From Cephalopachus bancanus (Eukaryota; Chordata; Mammalia; Primates; Tarsiidae), in NCBI GenBank assembly GCA_027257055.1, contig JAPVLO010000056.1, forward strand, positions 3,596,001 through 3,660,000: a stretch of DNA of 64,000 nucleotides, written 5' to 3'. This document shows, in pieces, positions 1 to 10,789 of the stretch. Positions within the stretch are counted from its first letter, which is position 1. Each line of letters starts with the position of its first letter. Under the pieces are notes generated by a model. The model was given only the letters and a program-made list of their open reading frames with translations. It was not told where the DNA came from and searched no databases. A program made the translations under genes and the position numbers.

Positions 1-46
1 CTAAGGGTTCCTGTGAATCATCAGATGTTAAGGTTTACCATGATCT

Positions 47-47
<1 letters not shown>

Positions 48-102
<55 letters not shown>

Positions 103-104
103 CA
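48..104. repeat. (GATA)n microsatellite
   Basis: About fourteen uninterrupted copies of a GATA tetranucleotide, followed by two GACA variants. Uninterrupted arrays of this length are usually length-polymorphic. There is no gene context. Confidence 0.97.
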
Positions 105-108
105 GACA

Positions 109-1290
109 TTAACAACTAATATCAGCTTGTGTGATGTGCATGATAATACCAGTTTTCTAGCAGCCCTGTAATAGAGGTGTGGTTATAATAATATTTTCTC
201 TTTCACCGATGAGGTATCTGAGCAACCAGGATCACAGAGGAGCCTGCATGGACCCAATCTAAAGTTCATAGCACTCCAGCCCAGCAGCACATACTAGAAT
301 CCTGAATTCACAGCCCACAGACAATCTTCCATCTGAATAAAGGTTCCTTCTGGCCTACTCCTTTAGGCAAACCTTATTTTCCTCTCTAGCAGACTCTGGT
401 CTAACAACAGTACTATTCTGTTCTGCAAAGCCTGCCTGAGTTTAATTCATACCCTCTCCCAAATCACCACCATCCCAGGTCTTTTTTACTCCATTGCTTA
501 TGACCTGGTTTATTCCCACATCCACAATAAACTCCAGTGTTCCTCTGCAAGAGTGTGTGATTTTCAAACAACATGTGTTTCTAAAACTGCAGCTTGCTGC
601 TAGTGTTGGAGGTCTTCTCACCCATGGCCCCTCGAGGCCCTGAGATTCTGTTTGTGCTAGTTAAGTATATAAAGTGGCCCTAAAGTAGGTTTTAATTAAT
701 TCAGCTGTTTAGCTCATTGAACTAAAAAATATCAAATTAAATGGCTCCTTTTTAGCCTAGTGCTTTTGTTTTCACTGTTTTCCACTTCACTACTGATTAA
801 AGCTAAACCATATGATTTCCCCAATGTTGTCATTAAAATTCTGTAATTGAATGATGAATATGCCAGCAAACCTGATAAACACTGGTCACTGGTAGCCTGA
901 AAACACCAAGACTGTACATGATTGTAAGAAGAAGTCCTACCCTCAACACCCTGGAACTCTCTTGGAGGCTTCCTCTGTCTCTAAGGTAGAGCAGACCCAA
1001 TCTGTCCCAGACCCAGAGGGAACCCAGATTGTCAATGTCAAGTTCATATCCCTTTCTTAGGCCAACTGATGAAACTTTCTGAAAATGGCCAGCTGAGTAA
1101 CTTTTTAATTATTTAGGGCTTATTTATATATTCTTCCCAGCAAGCGCACATCACTATTGTATTAAAACCATGTTATAAACTCCTGCACTTAACATATCTA
1201 CCTGTTGCACAAACTTTCTTAAATTTGTAGACAACATACCACCTAGATCTTATTGTTTTTAGAGTACAGAGGAATGTACTTCCAAACATA
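109..1290. other. Unassigned non-coding DNA
   Basis: I see no open frame of note, splice-bounded exon or clear repeat here. Base composition is ordinary and AT-leaning. Heavily decayed repeats may be present but I could not match them. Confidence 0.5.
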
Positions 1291-1377
1291 TGGTAGATAC
1301 CTGATAATGACATGACTTGCAATGCCTGCTTTGAGTTTCAACATTTATTGAGCATTAACCTTGTATTAGGTTACTAG

Positions 1378-1862
1378 TTATGATACGCTGTAAAAATGGC
1401 CACAATCCTCCTACTTGTCCATATAGTTATGGCCTTTGCTATGTGATTTTGCAGCTCAAACAATGGCATCTATTTCTTTTCTTCTTAAATCTGGCTGACC
1501 ACCTGCCTTTACATGGGCTACGGAATGCAATAGAAGTGATGGTGAGCCCATTCCCAGACAAGGATCTAGAGGTGTTGCACACTTCTGCTCTCTCTCAGCA
1601 CCCTGCTTCCACAGTTAGAACAAGCCTGGACTAGTCTTCTGGAGGATGAAGAGGCCAGCTGCATAAAACAGCTGAGAGAGTCATTCCCAGCTGGGACCCC
1701 AAAGTGCACAAAAACCCAGTCAATATTAGAAAATTCAGCTTACCTGTCAACCAACCCTGCAGCAACATGAGGAAAACCAGACTCATGATTTCATTAAATA
1801 TCCACTGTTATAAACTACCAAATTTTGGAGTGTTTTTTAATGCAGCAATAGCTAACTGATAT
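1378..1862 (+). mobile_element. MLT1-type LTR (ERVL-MaLR), degraded
   Basis: The stretch runs in the order expected of an MLT1 LTR: an aatggccacaatcctcc start, a ggctgacc/gaatgcaatagaagtgatg block, a ctctctcagcaccctgcttccac block, a tggaggatgaagaggcc block, and a 3' end reading aaattttggagtgt...gcagcaatagctaactgatat. It is a solo LTR with no internal viral genes beside it. Family is assigned from a remembered consensus; the exact subfamily is not determined. Confidence 0.75.
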
Positions 1863-1883
1863 GCTGATTTTATATATATATAT

Positions 1884-2272
1884 TTTTTTTTTTTTTTAAT
1901 TTTAAAATTGTGGGATACAGTTAAGGGTTAGGTATACAAATATTCATTGTGCAGGTACCCTGGTTGATGAGGTGTGCCTCCCTTTTCCCAGACAGATATT
2001 GATACTGTTAATCCCACCTCCCTTCCCCTCCCTTCAGCCCCCCCCCCATAGTTTCCTGCCACTGTCAATCCTTTTCTTATAGTATTACGGTATTTTCTTA
2101 TAGTATTACGGTTGTTCAGGGTCTGCTTATGAGTGAGAACATGTGATACTCAGATCTTTGTTTCTGTGAGAGATCACTCAGTATTATAAACTCTAATTTC
2201 ATCCAGGTTGCTGTGAAATTCATGATTTTGGTCTTTTTTATGACTGTAATATTCCATTGTGCATATATACCA
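1884..2272 (-). mobile_element. L1 3' end, antisense, 5'-truncated
   Basis: Reading the minus strand, this holds the last codons of L1 ORF2, the short 3' UTR with a C-rich (here G-rich on minus) patch, and an A tail seen as the T run at 1884-1899. It stops abruptly where the next L1 copy begins. It closely matches the neighbouring copy at 2273-3466, so both belong to the same or a closely related subfamily. Confidence 0.9.
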
Positions 2273-3466
2273 ATTTTTTTAATCAATAATCAATATTTTT
2301 TATTATGGTTTTGTGGGGTACAGTTAAGGGTTAGGTATACAAATACGTTTCATTCAGGCACCCTATTGATAAGAGGTGTTTCCCCGTCCCCAGACAGATA
2401 TTTGCTACCGTTAATCCCACCTCCCCCCCATAGTTTCCCACTACAGTCAGTCATTTTCTTATACTATTACATTGGATGTTAAAGGTCTATTATATGAGTG
2501 AGAACATGTGATACTCGGATCTTTGTTTCTGTGAGAGGTCACTCAGTATTATAGACTCTAGTTCCATCCAGGTTGCTGCGAAATTCATGATTTTGTTCCT
2601 TTTTATGGCTGCGTAGTATTCCATCGTGTATATGTACCACATTTTTTTAATCCAGTCCTCTTTTGATGGGCAGCATGGTTGCTTCCAGGTTCTTGCTATT
2701 GTGAACAATGCTGCAATAAACATACGTGTGCAGGTATCTTTTTTATAGAGTGATTTGAGTTCTTCAGGATATATTCCCAGTAGGGGGATTGTGGGGTCAT
2801 ATGGGAGGTTGATATTTAGAGCTTTTAGGAATCGCCACACTGCTTTCCACAGAGGTTGCACTAGTTTACACTCCCACCAACAGTGTAGAAGTGTTCCCTT
2901 TTCTCCACACCCTCTCCAGCAGCTGTTATTTTTTGAGTTGTTGATAATTGCCATTCTGGCTGGAGTTAGGTGATATCTCAGTGTGGTTTTGATTTGCATC
3001 TCCCTGGTGATTAGTGAGGTTGAATATTTCTTCATGTGTCTGTTGGCTGCTCGGATGTCTTCCTTTGTGAAGTGTCTGTTCATATCTTTTGCCCATTTTA
3101 TAAAGGGGTTGTTTGTTGTTTTCTTTTCAGCACGTTTGAGTTCCTTGCAGATCCAAGATGTTAAGCCTTTGTCAGACCTGGTGTTGGCAAATACTTTTTC
3201 CCAGTCTGTAGGCTGTCTCCCTGCTCTCTTGATGGTTTCTTTGGCTTTGCAGAAGCTTATCAGTTTCATAAGGTCCCACTTGTCTATCTTCTCTCTTATG
3301 ACCTGTGGGTTTCGGATTTTGTTCAGGAATTGGATGCCAGTTCTGATTTCCATGAGGTTATGTCCTTCATTTTCTAAGGTTCTTGTGGTTTGAGGTTTTA
3401 GATTTAGGTCTCTGATCCATTTGGAGTTAACCTTTGTGTATGGGGATAGATAGTGATCCTGTCACT
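2273..3466 (-). mobile_element. L1 3' end, antisense, 5'-truncated (~1.2 kb)
   Basis: A second L1 copy lies directly against the first, same orientation. On the minus strand it runs from a truncated point in ORF2 through the ORF2 stop, the short 3' UTR and an A-rich tail ending near 2273. It retains a long open ORF2 C-terminus, which suggests a fairly young insertion. It probably inserted in or beside the T-rich end of a pre-existing L1. The 3' UTR matches that of the L1 at 45.7-45.9 kb. Confidence 0.93.
2490..3353 (-). pseudogene. L1 ORF2 C-terminal fragment (287 aa)
   Basis: This open frame is the carboxy end of the L1 ORF2 protein, which in intact elements is an endonuclease and reverse transcriptase. 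Only the region downstream of the RT domain is present. A CX3CX7HX4C motif, the known C-terminal cysteine-rich motif of ORF2p, is seen at C145, C149, H157 and C162. The frame ends with the natural ORF2 stop; the start Met is simply internal. With no endonuclease or RT domain it cannot act. The near-intact frame implies limited time since insertion. Confidence 0.92.
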
Positions 3467-3870
3467 GGTTTTCAAATGTGATGGGGATGGAGGTTAGGGA
3501 GGCAGTATGAAGGAATCTCCAGGACAGAAAAACATAAATGCACATTGAAAAAAGTGAGGAAGTTCCCTAAGGTGAAGTATGCCCATTAATTCCACTCCTA
3601 CGAATATAGGTTATTGCTTAGAAAGCAATGTGGTCAGCATGGGAGCAGACAGCCTGGAAGTCAGAATCCTTATCTTTAAGTTATTTATGATCTAGTAAGA
3701 GTAACTAAGATCAGCCATTCTGATTTACCTGTGACTCTCCTGGTTTTATCACTGAAAGTCCCATCGTCCCCTTAGTGCTGGGTAACCTGGTTAGTTTAGG
3801 TCCTGTAGGAGAGGTAAATATCAAAACAAATTTTAATAAGGTATATAAATGTTTTGACGTAGGTAGTCAA
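3467..3870. other. Unassigned non-coding DNA
   Basis: No gene, RNA or clear repeat is visible between the L1 and the MIR that follows. Confidence 0.5.
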
Positions 3871-3879
3871 CACAGAGTT

Positions 3880-4060
3880 TCTTATTTATATTCACATCTG
3901 CCCTGCAAAGACATCTCATTTTATGGGAGACAATGAAATCTCAGAGTCAGTAACTTGCCCAAGAGTAGTGGAAAGCTAGTAAGCAATGAAACTCAAATTC
4001 AGTCTCAGGTGTTCTAACTCCAAAATGTATTTTCTTAAACATTAAGCTGTATTGCAATGC
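3880..4060 (-). repeat. MIR SINE, antisense
   Basis: The antisense MIR order is seen: an attttatgggagacaatgaaa block, gtaacttgcccaagagta, agctagtaagcaatg, then the actcaaattcagtctcaggtg block. It is strongly diverged, as expected of a mammal-wide repeat. Confidence 0.75.
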
Positions 4061-4159
4061 CACACCCCACCCTCCCCACCCACGAAAAAAAAAAAATACG
4101 CCCTCATCAAAGCAAATAACAAGACTGGAAGCAGAATAATAGGAAGGAACCCAAACAAG

Positions 4160-4300
4160 ATTAGGCCATTCAAGGAAGATTTCCTAGATAAAGTGACACC
4201 TGAAGTGAGTCTAGAAAGATAAGTGGGAGCTTGTCAGGAGATAAGTGAGCTGAGACATTTCAGGTTTCTAGAGACAGCAGCTTACACAAAAGTGCAGGAG
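4160..4300 (-). repeat. L2 LINE fragment, antisense
   Basis: Matches the complement of the L2 3' region: ttcaaggaagatttcctagataaagtgacacctgaagtgagtc and the blocks after it are the usual antisense L2 wording with mutations. It is about 140 bases and carries no coding capacity. Confidence 0.65.
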
Positions 4301-4900
4301 CATGAGCCAATGTGGGGAACAGTAGACTGACCAATTTTGGTGCAGTATAGAGTGTGAGGTAGAAATTGTTATGAAGATAGGTCAAAGGGACAATTATAGG
4401 TTGACGTGGTAGTAGCGATGGCCCACCAGAATCCCTTGAGAGATAAACTTCCCTCCATTTCAAAACATTTACACAAGGAAGACAATTAATCCTCTTTGTT
4501 GTAGAACATTTTCCATGTGACAAACTGATTTAAGAACTAACACCAAGGCACTTGCAAATGTGGAATAAAAACATTGTAGTATCACATGCTGAGAACCTGA
4601 GGCTAACAAAAAAGAGAGAGCAAGAAAAAAAGATAGAAAAAAACTACCTTATAAAAAGTCATTGGTGAATGTGCTAAGTAGCTGTTTTCCAATGCAAATA
4701 GTGAAGAGAATGAAATAAAGCCACAATTTAGCCATTGTATAATATTTCCTTAAAGACCAGGAATGTCAACACTGTGTAGACCTTTCAGCAGAAAGGCAAA
4801 ATATGTTTGATTGACATACATGTAAGATATGTCAGCACATTAAGGAGCCAATCAAAATGTTTGGACCAATTTTTTTTGCTATACTAAATGTATTTTTCTA
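4301..4900. other. Unassigned non-coding DNA
   Basis: AT-rich sequence with A-rich patches around 4600-4650. I see no gene or confident repeat. Confidence 0.5.
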
Positions 4901-4909
4901 ACTGATTTA

Positions 4910-5185
4910 GGATTGATTTATCCATTCATTGAAAAATAGTTATTTAGCCACTAGTATATCTGGTATTGTCCTTGGTGCTGAAATGTGTGGACCATGTCCT
5001 CAAGAACATTACAATTACATGGGAAAAATGATATGCAGACAATTAGAGAATGGTGGAATATGTATTATAGCAAAGGCGAGTATGAGGTATAGTGGGAAAG
5101 TCCCCCTTATCCTGCCCAGGATAATTAGAAAAGGTTTCACATGAACTTTGACTTGACTCCTAATGAGAAGAGATTTCCAGTAAGA
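4910..5185 (-). repeat. L2 LINE fragment, antisense
   Basis: Begins with the antisense L2 tail (tccattcattgaaaaatag), then a ctggtattgtccttggtgctg block, a tcctcaagaacattacaat block and a later aaggtttcacatgaactttga block. It is much diverged from the L2 order but collinear. Confidence 0.65.
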
Positions 5186-5189
5186 TGTA

Positions 5190-5735
5190 ACAATAATAAT
5201 AGTGCCACTATTTAATGAGCACTTACATATCACTCAAAGAAATAAATCCTTTATATACATTTTCAAATTTAATGCTTATAACAACTTCATGAAGTAGGCA
5301 TTATTAGACTCATTATTTTTTTAAGTCAGAGTTTTACTCCACAGCCCAGGCTGAAGTGCAATGGCATTATCCTGACAATAAGAGTTCATGGCAGCCTTTG
5401 CCTTCTGGGTTCAGGTGATCCTTCTACCTTAGCATCCTTAGTACCTGGGATTATAGGCATGCACTGCCATGCCTGGCTAATTTTTTTATTACTTTATATT
5501 TTGTAGAGACCAGGTCTCACTGTGTTACCCAGACTGGTCTCAAATTCTTGGACTCAAGTAATCCATCTATCTTGGCCTGCCAAACTGTTGGGATTATAGG
5601 CATGAGCCACCACAGCCAGCCCTAATTTTTCAAATGAGAAAACGAACCCTCAGCCCTCAAGAGTCCAAGATCTACCAATTAAGTAATAGAACAAGATTTG
5701 AATCTGCATCTGCTTGACTTTAAAGCTGGAGGTTT
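5190..5735 (-). repeat. MIR SINE, antisense, split by an Alu
   Basis: The 5190-5310 part has the MIR 3' half (gagcacttac...taatgcttataacaacttcatgaagtaggcattatta). The 5623-5735 part continues with ttcaaatgagaaaacgaaccctcag and the aacaagatttgaatctgcatctg block. The two halves are collinear, so the Alu between them landed in an existing MIR. Confidence 0.8.
5311..5622 (-). mobile_element. Old Alu (AluJ-like), antisense
   Basis: A full-length dimeric Alu read backwards, from a decayed T-rich start (complement of the A tail) to cacagccagcc. Both arms, the middle linker and the ggttcaggtgatcc/ggactcaagtaatcc blocks are visible. It lacks the signature of the younger Alus in this window and is far more mutated, so it predates them. 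Confidence 0.9.
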
Positions 5736-5749
5736 TTTTACATGTTGCA

Positions 5750-5829
5750 TGTTTTCCCGCTAGGGAAAGGCAATCCGGGCAAGGGGAAGAGAACAAACAA
5801 AAGCACAAAAGCTAGAACTGGCTCAGCAT
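5750..5829 (-). repeat. L2-like remnant, antisense
   Basis: The aagcacaaaagctagaactggctcagcatgttcac wording resembles the complement of the L2 region that usually reads as a run of 'gtgcaaagg...gagcttggcatgttc'. It leads directly into the minisatellite. The assignment is tentative. Confidence 0.4.
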
Positions 5830-6140
5830 GTTCACAGACTGTCAGTAGATGTGCATGGATCAACAGGTTATGCATGGGAATTGGAGGAAGACAGTTCACA
5901 AACTGTCAGTAGATCTGCATGGATCAACTAGTTATACATGGGAGTTGGAGAAAGTTCACAAACCATCAGCAGATGTGCATGGATCAACTAGTTATACATG
6001 GGAATTGGAGGAAGACAGTTCCCAAACTGTCCATAGATCTGTGTGGATCAACTGGTTTGGCATGGGAATTGGAGGAAGACAGTTCACAAAATGTCTGTAA
6101 ATGTGCGTGGGTCAAATGGTTATGCATAGGAATTAGAGGA
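5830..6140. repeat. 64-bp minisatellite, about 5 copies
   Basis: Units begin with gttcac/gttccc at 5830, 5894, 5954, 6018 and 6082. Spacing is 64, 60, 64 and 64 bases; the second copy has lost four bases. Each unit holds a ctgtcagtagatgtgcatgg core, a gatcaac..ggttatgcatggg block and ggaattggaggaagaca. The last copy is the most diverged. The unit is not a multiple of three, so the open frames crossing it are not evidence of a protein. Confidence 0.95.
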
Positions 6141-6149
6141 CATGATCCC

Positions 6150-6235
6150 AAAGATCAATGGAACACTTTGTGTGTCCTAAGAAACAGTTTGGATTTTATC
6201 CCACACACAAAAATGGGTTAACAGGAAGAGATAAT
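6150..6235 (-). repeat. L2 LINE fragment, antisense
   Basis: The aagaaacagtttggattttatccc block is the standard antisense L2 sequence that follows the region just before the minisatellite. This supports the tandem array having arisen within one L2 copy. Confidence 0.6.
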
Positions 6236-6389
6236 AGCAGAGCATTCTTCCTGATCAATGTTTTCTTTCTGAGCTAAGTCTAATGCCAGACCAGACCACT
6301 CCCACTATGAGGATGAAAATGAGTAACATCAGATTCTTCTGGTCCAAAAGGCTTCTGTTTGAGAAACTGTGTTGTTATAGAGAACTATT

Positions 6390-6905
6390 CATTTATTCAG
6401 TTTCTTTTCATTCCAGTTGTATGTTTAGCACTTCTCATGTGCCAGACCTTGTACTAGGTACATGGAATTGTTTGTGAGCATAGCAAACATGACCTACACG
6501 GCCTCACTCAAAGAAAGCCCATATGATGGCATAGTAGAAAATAAACCATGACCAATCACTTCATCACAAACTGAGACAGGTTCTAGGAAGAAAAGGTACT
6601 ATGAGGGGCTAAGTAGGAGAGATCTGGGGGCTTAGGCACTTTTTCTGAGATATGTTATTTGAGGTGAGTTCTGAAAAGTAAGTAGAAATTAACAAGGTGA
6701 AGTTGAGAAAAGAGCATTCTAGGCAAAGGAAACCAATGTGACAATGACCCTGAGGTAGTTTTCATGGCTTAATGGAGGAATAGAAGAAGCCTAGAGCAGA
6801 GAGATCTAGGTGAGGAGGACAGGAGGTGAGGCAGAAAGACAGACGGAGGGTCTCATAAGCCAAAGTAAGGACATGGGTCTTGTGCCGAGATCTTGTAAAA
6901 ACTCC
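6390..6905 (-). repeat. L2 LINE, antisense
   Basis: Starts with tcatttattcagtttcttt and gtgccagaccttgtactaggtac, passes a gttatttgaggtgagttctgaaaag block, a gagcattctaggcaaaggaaacc block and ends near gggtctcataagccaaagtaagg. This is the collinear antisense L2 order over about 500 bases. Confidence 0.75.
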
Positions 6906-7375
6906 TTAAGAGTTATTTTTAACACTCAAGAGTTGTCTTGAAAAAGAAACATCTCTCTGTCTGACACAGTCATCTATGAAACTTATAGAATCTCTCTTTT
7001 GTCCTAGTTGCTTAAAAAATCAGAGCTAAAATTATTTTAGGCATTCAATTCAAATCAATATGGTGATATGTGGGTCTATTCAGTTCTTCTAGAAATTTCT
7101 TCTGAAGTGATATTGATTTTTCACAACCAGAAATTCATTCTAATGAAATATCTTATTCTGAAGATCACATTGCCCCTGCTCTTTGCTTTGTGAGTTTTGC
7201 AATGAATTTTACCCAAAGCATGAGTAGTTGACAAATGCTAGCAGTAATTCATACATCTGCTTATTCCAAGCAAATGAATGAAGAAGGGGAAGGTCAATAC
7301 AAGAAAGAGTGAAAAGATATAAGTTTAAATTGATACAATCATAGTAAGATAATGCTGTCTATTTCCTAAGACTTT
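6906..7375. other. Unassigned non-coding DNA
   Basis: AT-rich sequence with no recognised repeat or gene. Confidence 0.5.
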
Positions 7376-7379
7376 AAGC

Positions 7380-7590
7380 TTTAAAGGTATTCTCAAAGAG
7401 CTTTCTCTTGTGCTTCTAATTTTTCCCTCACAGCAACTCATGATTCTCTCCATTTTTCAGATAAGAAAACTGAGGCAACACAAGATGAAATAACTTTCCT
7501 GTGGTCTCATTGCTAGTGAAGGTGGAAATGGAATTCACAGTCAGATCTAAGACTCCAAAGCCAATGCTCTTTCCTCTACACATCACTGTC
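7380..7590 (-). repeat. MIR SINE, antisense
   Basis: Contains ctccatttttcagataagaaaactgaggc, a gtggtctcattgctagtgaagg block and the aatggaattcacagtcagatct block, in the antisense MIR order. Confidence 0.8.
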
Positions 7591-7934
7591 TGCAGTGAAC
7601 ACACAGAAATGGTCTTTAGATGCTCTGTCCTTGGGGATGATCTGCAGTGCAAACACAGAGTGTGCAATCCTTCCAGCATTTCACATTCCACAACCTTACA
7701 AAATAGCTGTGATCCCCTACTCCCCAGATCCCACTCCAAACCCTTCCCTCCTGCCGGGTTAAGCATCACCTCACTGTGTGGCTCAATAAAGGAAACCCTG
7801 GGAAATTAATGGTCTTGTTACCACCATAGGTGCTTAATGACCCTGTAGTTTCCTGCAGAGTATATTCTCCCTGGGCTGGTTGTTAATGAACCACTTCTTC
7901 ATTCGCTGGTTCCAAAGGAAGTCTCTTACAGCAA

Positions 7935-8200
7935 TAGAAAAGGACAGATTGAACACCCACTAGGTGCCAAGTGCTGTACTGTGTGTTTTATATCGATCGC
8001 CTTGTTTATAGCTTATTTAATCCGACAATGATCCTGTGATGTAGACATGATTATCCCCATCTTACAGATGAGTAAAGTAAGTCACAGAAAAGTCAGATAA
8101 CATGGAAAGACCACACAGTTAGTAAGTAGTACAGCCAGGATTTAAACCCATGGATGTGAACTGTAAGCTCACATTCTTAGCTATGACAGCACTGACACCC
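7935..8200 (-). repeat. MIR-family SINE, antisense, near full length
   Basis: Runs from gaacacccactaggtgccaagtgctgtact through tatccccatcttacagatgagtaaag, cacacagttagtaagtagtacagcc and aggatttaaacccatgg to ctcacattcttagcta. It is a well preserved MIR/MIRb-type copy. Confidence 0.85.
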
Positions 8201-9110
8201 TCAGGCAATTGTGCCTGAGGCTCTGACTCAAGGTCCTCAGGTTGGTTTACTTTGGAAAGGTTGCACACACCTTTCTACATGTTTTTTCTCTCCTCTTAGA
8301 CACATCAAGGGTTACAGAAACAGCATCTCCCCCACCCTTGAAGCTCCCTGAAATTAAGACAAATGCAGCTGGTGGGCAGAAATTTAACCCATCCCATCTC
8401 ATCTTAATTTAATGGATTGAGTATTCAGCACCTCGAGACTTATTTCTTCCCATCACCCCCACCCCCAGTTAGGAGGAAAAGTTCATCATGATGGAGTGAA
8501 CAGGGGCACATTTCATTGGAATAATTTCTCATTCCCTCTGGTTCAAGTACCACTTAGGTACACATCAGCTGGTTGTTGAAGACTTTTAGTTAAATTAGAC
8601 AAACAGAGCTGGATGGAGGTGGTGGAGTTATTGGTGTTCTAGACCCAACAAGGCTAAGAAAACCCCAAGTCTCCCCTGGTATTTTGTTGTCCCTGAATGG
8701 TAGTTCTTAGAGTCAATTACAGAAAAAGGCTAAAAACACTTCAAAAAAAAAAAAAAAAAAGATGTCATGCTGCAGCTATGCTTTTGTGATCAGTATCTTT
8801 AGGTAAGGATTCAGTGATGAGAAAGAGGAACCTGCAGTGATTTGGTCATTTTTAAAGGTTGAATTTGGCATAAGAAACAGGAGTGAAGATCTCTATGGCT
8901 TCAGGCAACTTACCCTTTTGTGGGCCTCACTTTCCACACCTCCAAGAAGAGGTGTTTTGAGAATCACCGCAGCCTTTTCCAGTCCAGACATTTCATACAG
9001 AGAGATTTGAAGTCTAAAGATTAAAAGGAAGCATCACACAAGCTTGGCCAAAGTCAATTTCCTTTGCTGAACTGTGGAAGTGTCTAGATCTGCAGACTAC
9101 CTCTTTGAGC
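8201..9110. other. Unassigned non-coding DNA
   Basis: No gene seen. A run of 19 A residues lies near 8742-8760 without a recognisable SINE or LINE in front of it, so its origin is unclear. The rest is ordinary unique-looking sequence. Confidence 0.5.
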
Positions 9111-9119
9111 CTTCCTAAT

Positions 9120-9700
9120 TCAGGACTTCGGTACCTGCTGTCCTCATTCAACAATCTCTATGTCTGATGAATTTACCTCCCACTTGTTTCTCAGCTCCAT
9201 CCACTGGAATCTATCCACCCCTTTATCTTTCTATTGTCATCACCTTAGCCCAAGCCACATCATCTCTTACTTGGATTATTTCAAGGGTGCTTTCATTGCA
9301 AGCCTGCCTGAGTCTCGCACCCACTTAACTCTTTCCTTTACATTGCAGTCAGAGGGATCATTCTAAAGTGCAGAACATATCACTCTCCAGTTTAAAACAT
9401 TCCAATGTCTCCTCATAGCTATGGAGGGGGAAAAAGACCTTCACCACTCAGCTCCTGCTTACTCTACAAACTTCTTTTCTGCAATCTCCTGTCATAAACT
9501 TCTTGCTCTATGAATGCCAAACTTCATGCAGATGCCATGCCATGTTATTAAAGCCTCCCAGTCTTGCTTGGGCTATCAAGTCTCCTCCTTCAGTTGACTA
9601 ACTCTTCTTCATAAGCCATCTGAATTAGACAACTCCCTGTACCTCTGTTTGGACTTAGTGCTCCTGTTGTGTGCTCCAATACTACCCAGTTCATACTTTT
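9120..9700 (+). repeat. L2 LINE, sense
   Basis: Sense L2 order: cagtcagagggatcattctaaagtgcagaacatatcactc, then ttaaaacattccaatgtctcctcatagc, followed by the ctccttcagttgactaactcttct region. About 580 bases, no intact frame. Confidence 0.75.
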
Positions 9701-9865
9701 TGCTTATCACTGGCTGAATCATACTTAAGCCTCAAGAAACTTTAGCATTTAGAGGCTGCACTTGTAGCTAAAAGCTGGCAAAGGAGACTCAGAAGGATAA
9801 ACCAGGAAGGTTGAACATACTGGGAGAATGTGATAAAGAAAAGTCAAAAAAAATAAGAAAGAGTA

Positions 9866-10159
9866 AAACCGGGCTTGGTGGCTCAGCCTATAATCCCGCG
9901 CCTTTGGGAGGCTGAGGTGAGTGGATTGCCTGAGCCCGCGGGTTCGAGACCCGCCTGGGCAGCGAGACCTCATCTCTACAATAAATCAAAAAATCAGCCG
10001 GGCGTGGTAGCACATGCCTGTAATTCCAGCTACTTGGAAGGCTGAGGTGGAAGGATCACCAGAACCCAGCAGGTCGAGGCTGCGGTGGCCGGGAGCGGCC
10101 ACTGCACTCCAGTCTGGGCGACAGAGTGAGACTCCAACTCAAAAAAAAAAAGAAAAGAA
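9866..10159 (+). mobile_element. Alu, young lineage-specific type
   Basis: Full dimeric Alu with a left arm carrying aatcccgcgcctttggg, linker cctcatctctacaataaatc, right arm with gaggctgcggtggccgggag and an A tail. A 10-base target-site duplication aagaaagagt is at 9855-9864 and 10160-10169. It carries several CpGs, as young Alus do. Confidence 0.96.
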
Positions 10160-10299
10160 AAGAAAGAGTGAGTGGTCCCCTGTATAAAATTCTGCTTTGA
10201 CACCAGTTAAGTGAGTTCTGAAAAGTGAACACTATATTGAGCAACACAGAAACACTGGGTACTGCAGAAACAACTTTTTGGGTGTCTTGAATAATGAAT

Positions 10300-10785
10300 A
10301 AACATATGAGTTCAATTCTCTACCACTCTTAATTCTTATTTATAAGCTTGCTAGCTTTCAGAAGCAGTAGGCTTATAGAAATAACATTTATTGCAACTTT
10401 TTAAAACCCTGAGATTATAAGTGCTGTTGAAGCAAGGCTACGTTCTTGACTGAGATCACCATTTCCAGACAAGCAAATTGAAATAACTGCGCTTGGGACA
10501 GGACACTGTGGCCTCATGGGGCTCTTTGGCCTCTAGCTGGAGTGAGTGAGCAATTCTGAAAAAATCTAATCCACAAGAGGTAGAAAGTCAGAGCTGAGGT
10601 TTTCTTGCCAGCAGTAGGATTTTCAGCATGGGCAGATTTCAGAGGGTCCTCTGCCAGAGAAGCCAATGCATCCAAGGCCATTTGGAAAGATGCTCTGGTC
10701 CCACCAGCCCATACAGCTGCACAAATGGGCCTTACTGAGACCATCAGCATGAAAACTACATGCCTTATAGTGTTCAAGGTTGACT
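10300..10785. other. Unassigned non-coding DNA
   Basis: No recognised gene or repeat. Short open frames on both strands around 10514-10777 overlap each other and show no family resemblance. Confidence 0.5.
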
Positions 10786-10789
10786 TCTT

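Noticed and set aside
5830..6140. CRISPR-like or protein tandem repeat
   Set aside because: Units are contiguous with no spacers, the genome is mammalian, and a 64-base period is not in frame. It is a minisatellite.
9749..10247. Open frames in the minus strand over the Alu at 9.87-10.16 kb
   Set aside because: Antisense Alu translation gives the usual SPRLECSGRS-type peptide in every copy in the window; it is a repeat artefact.
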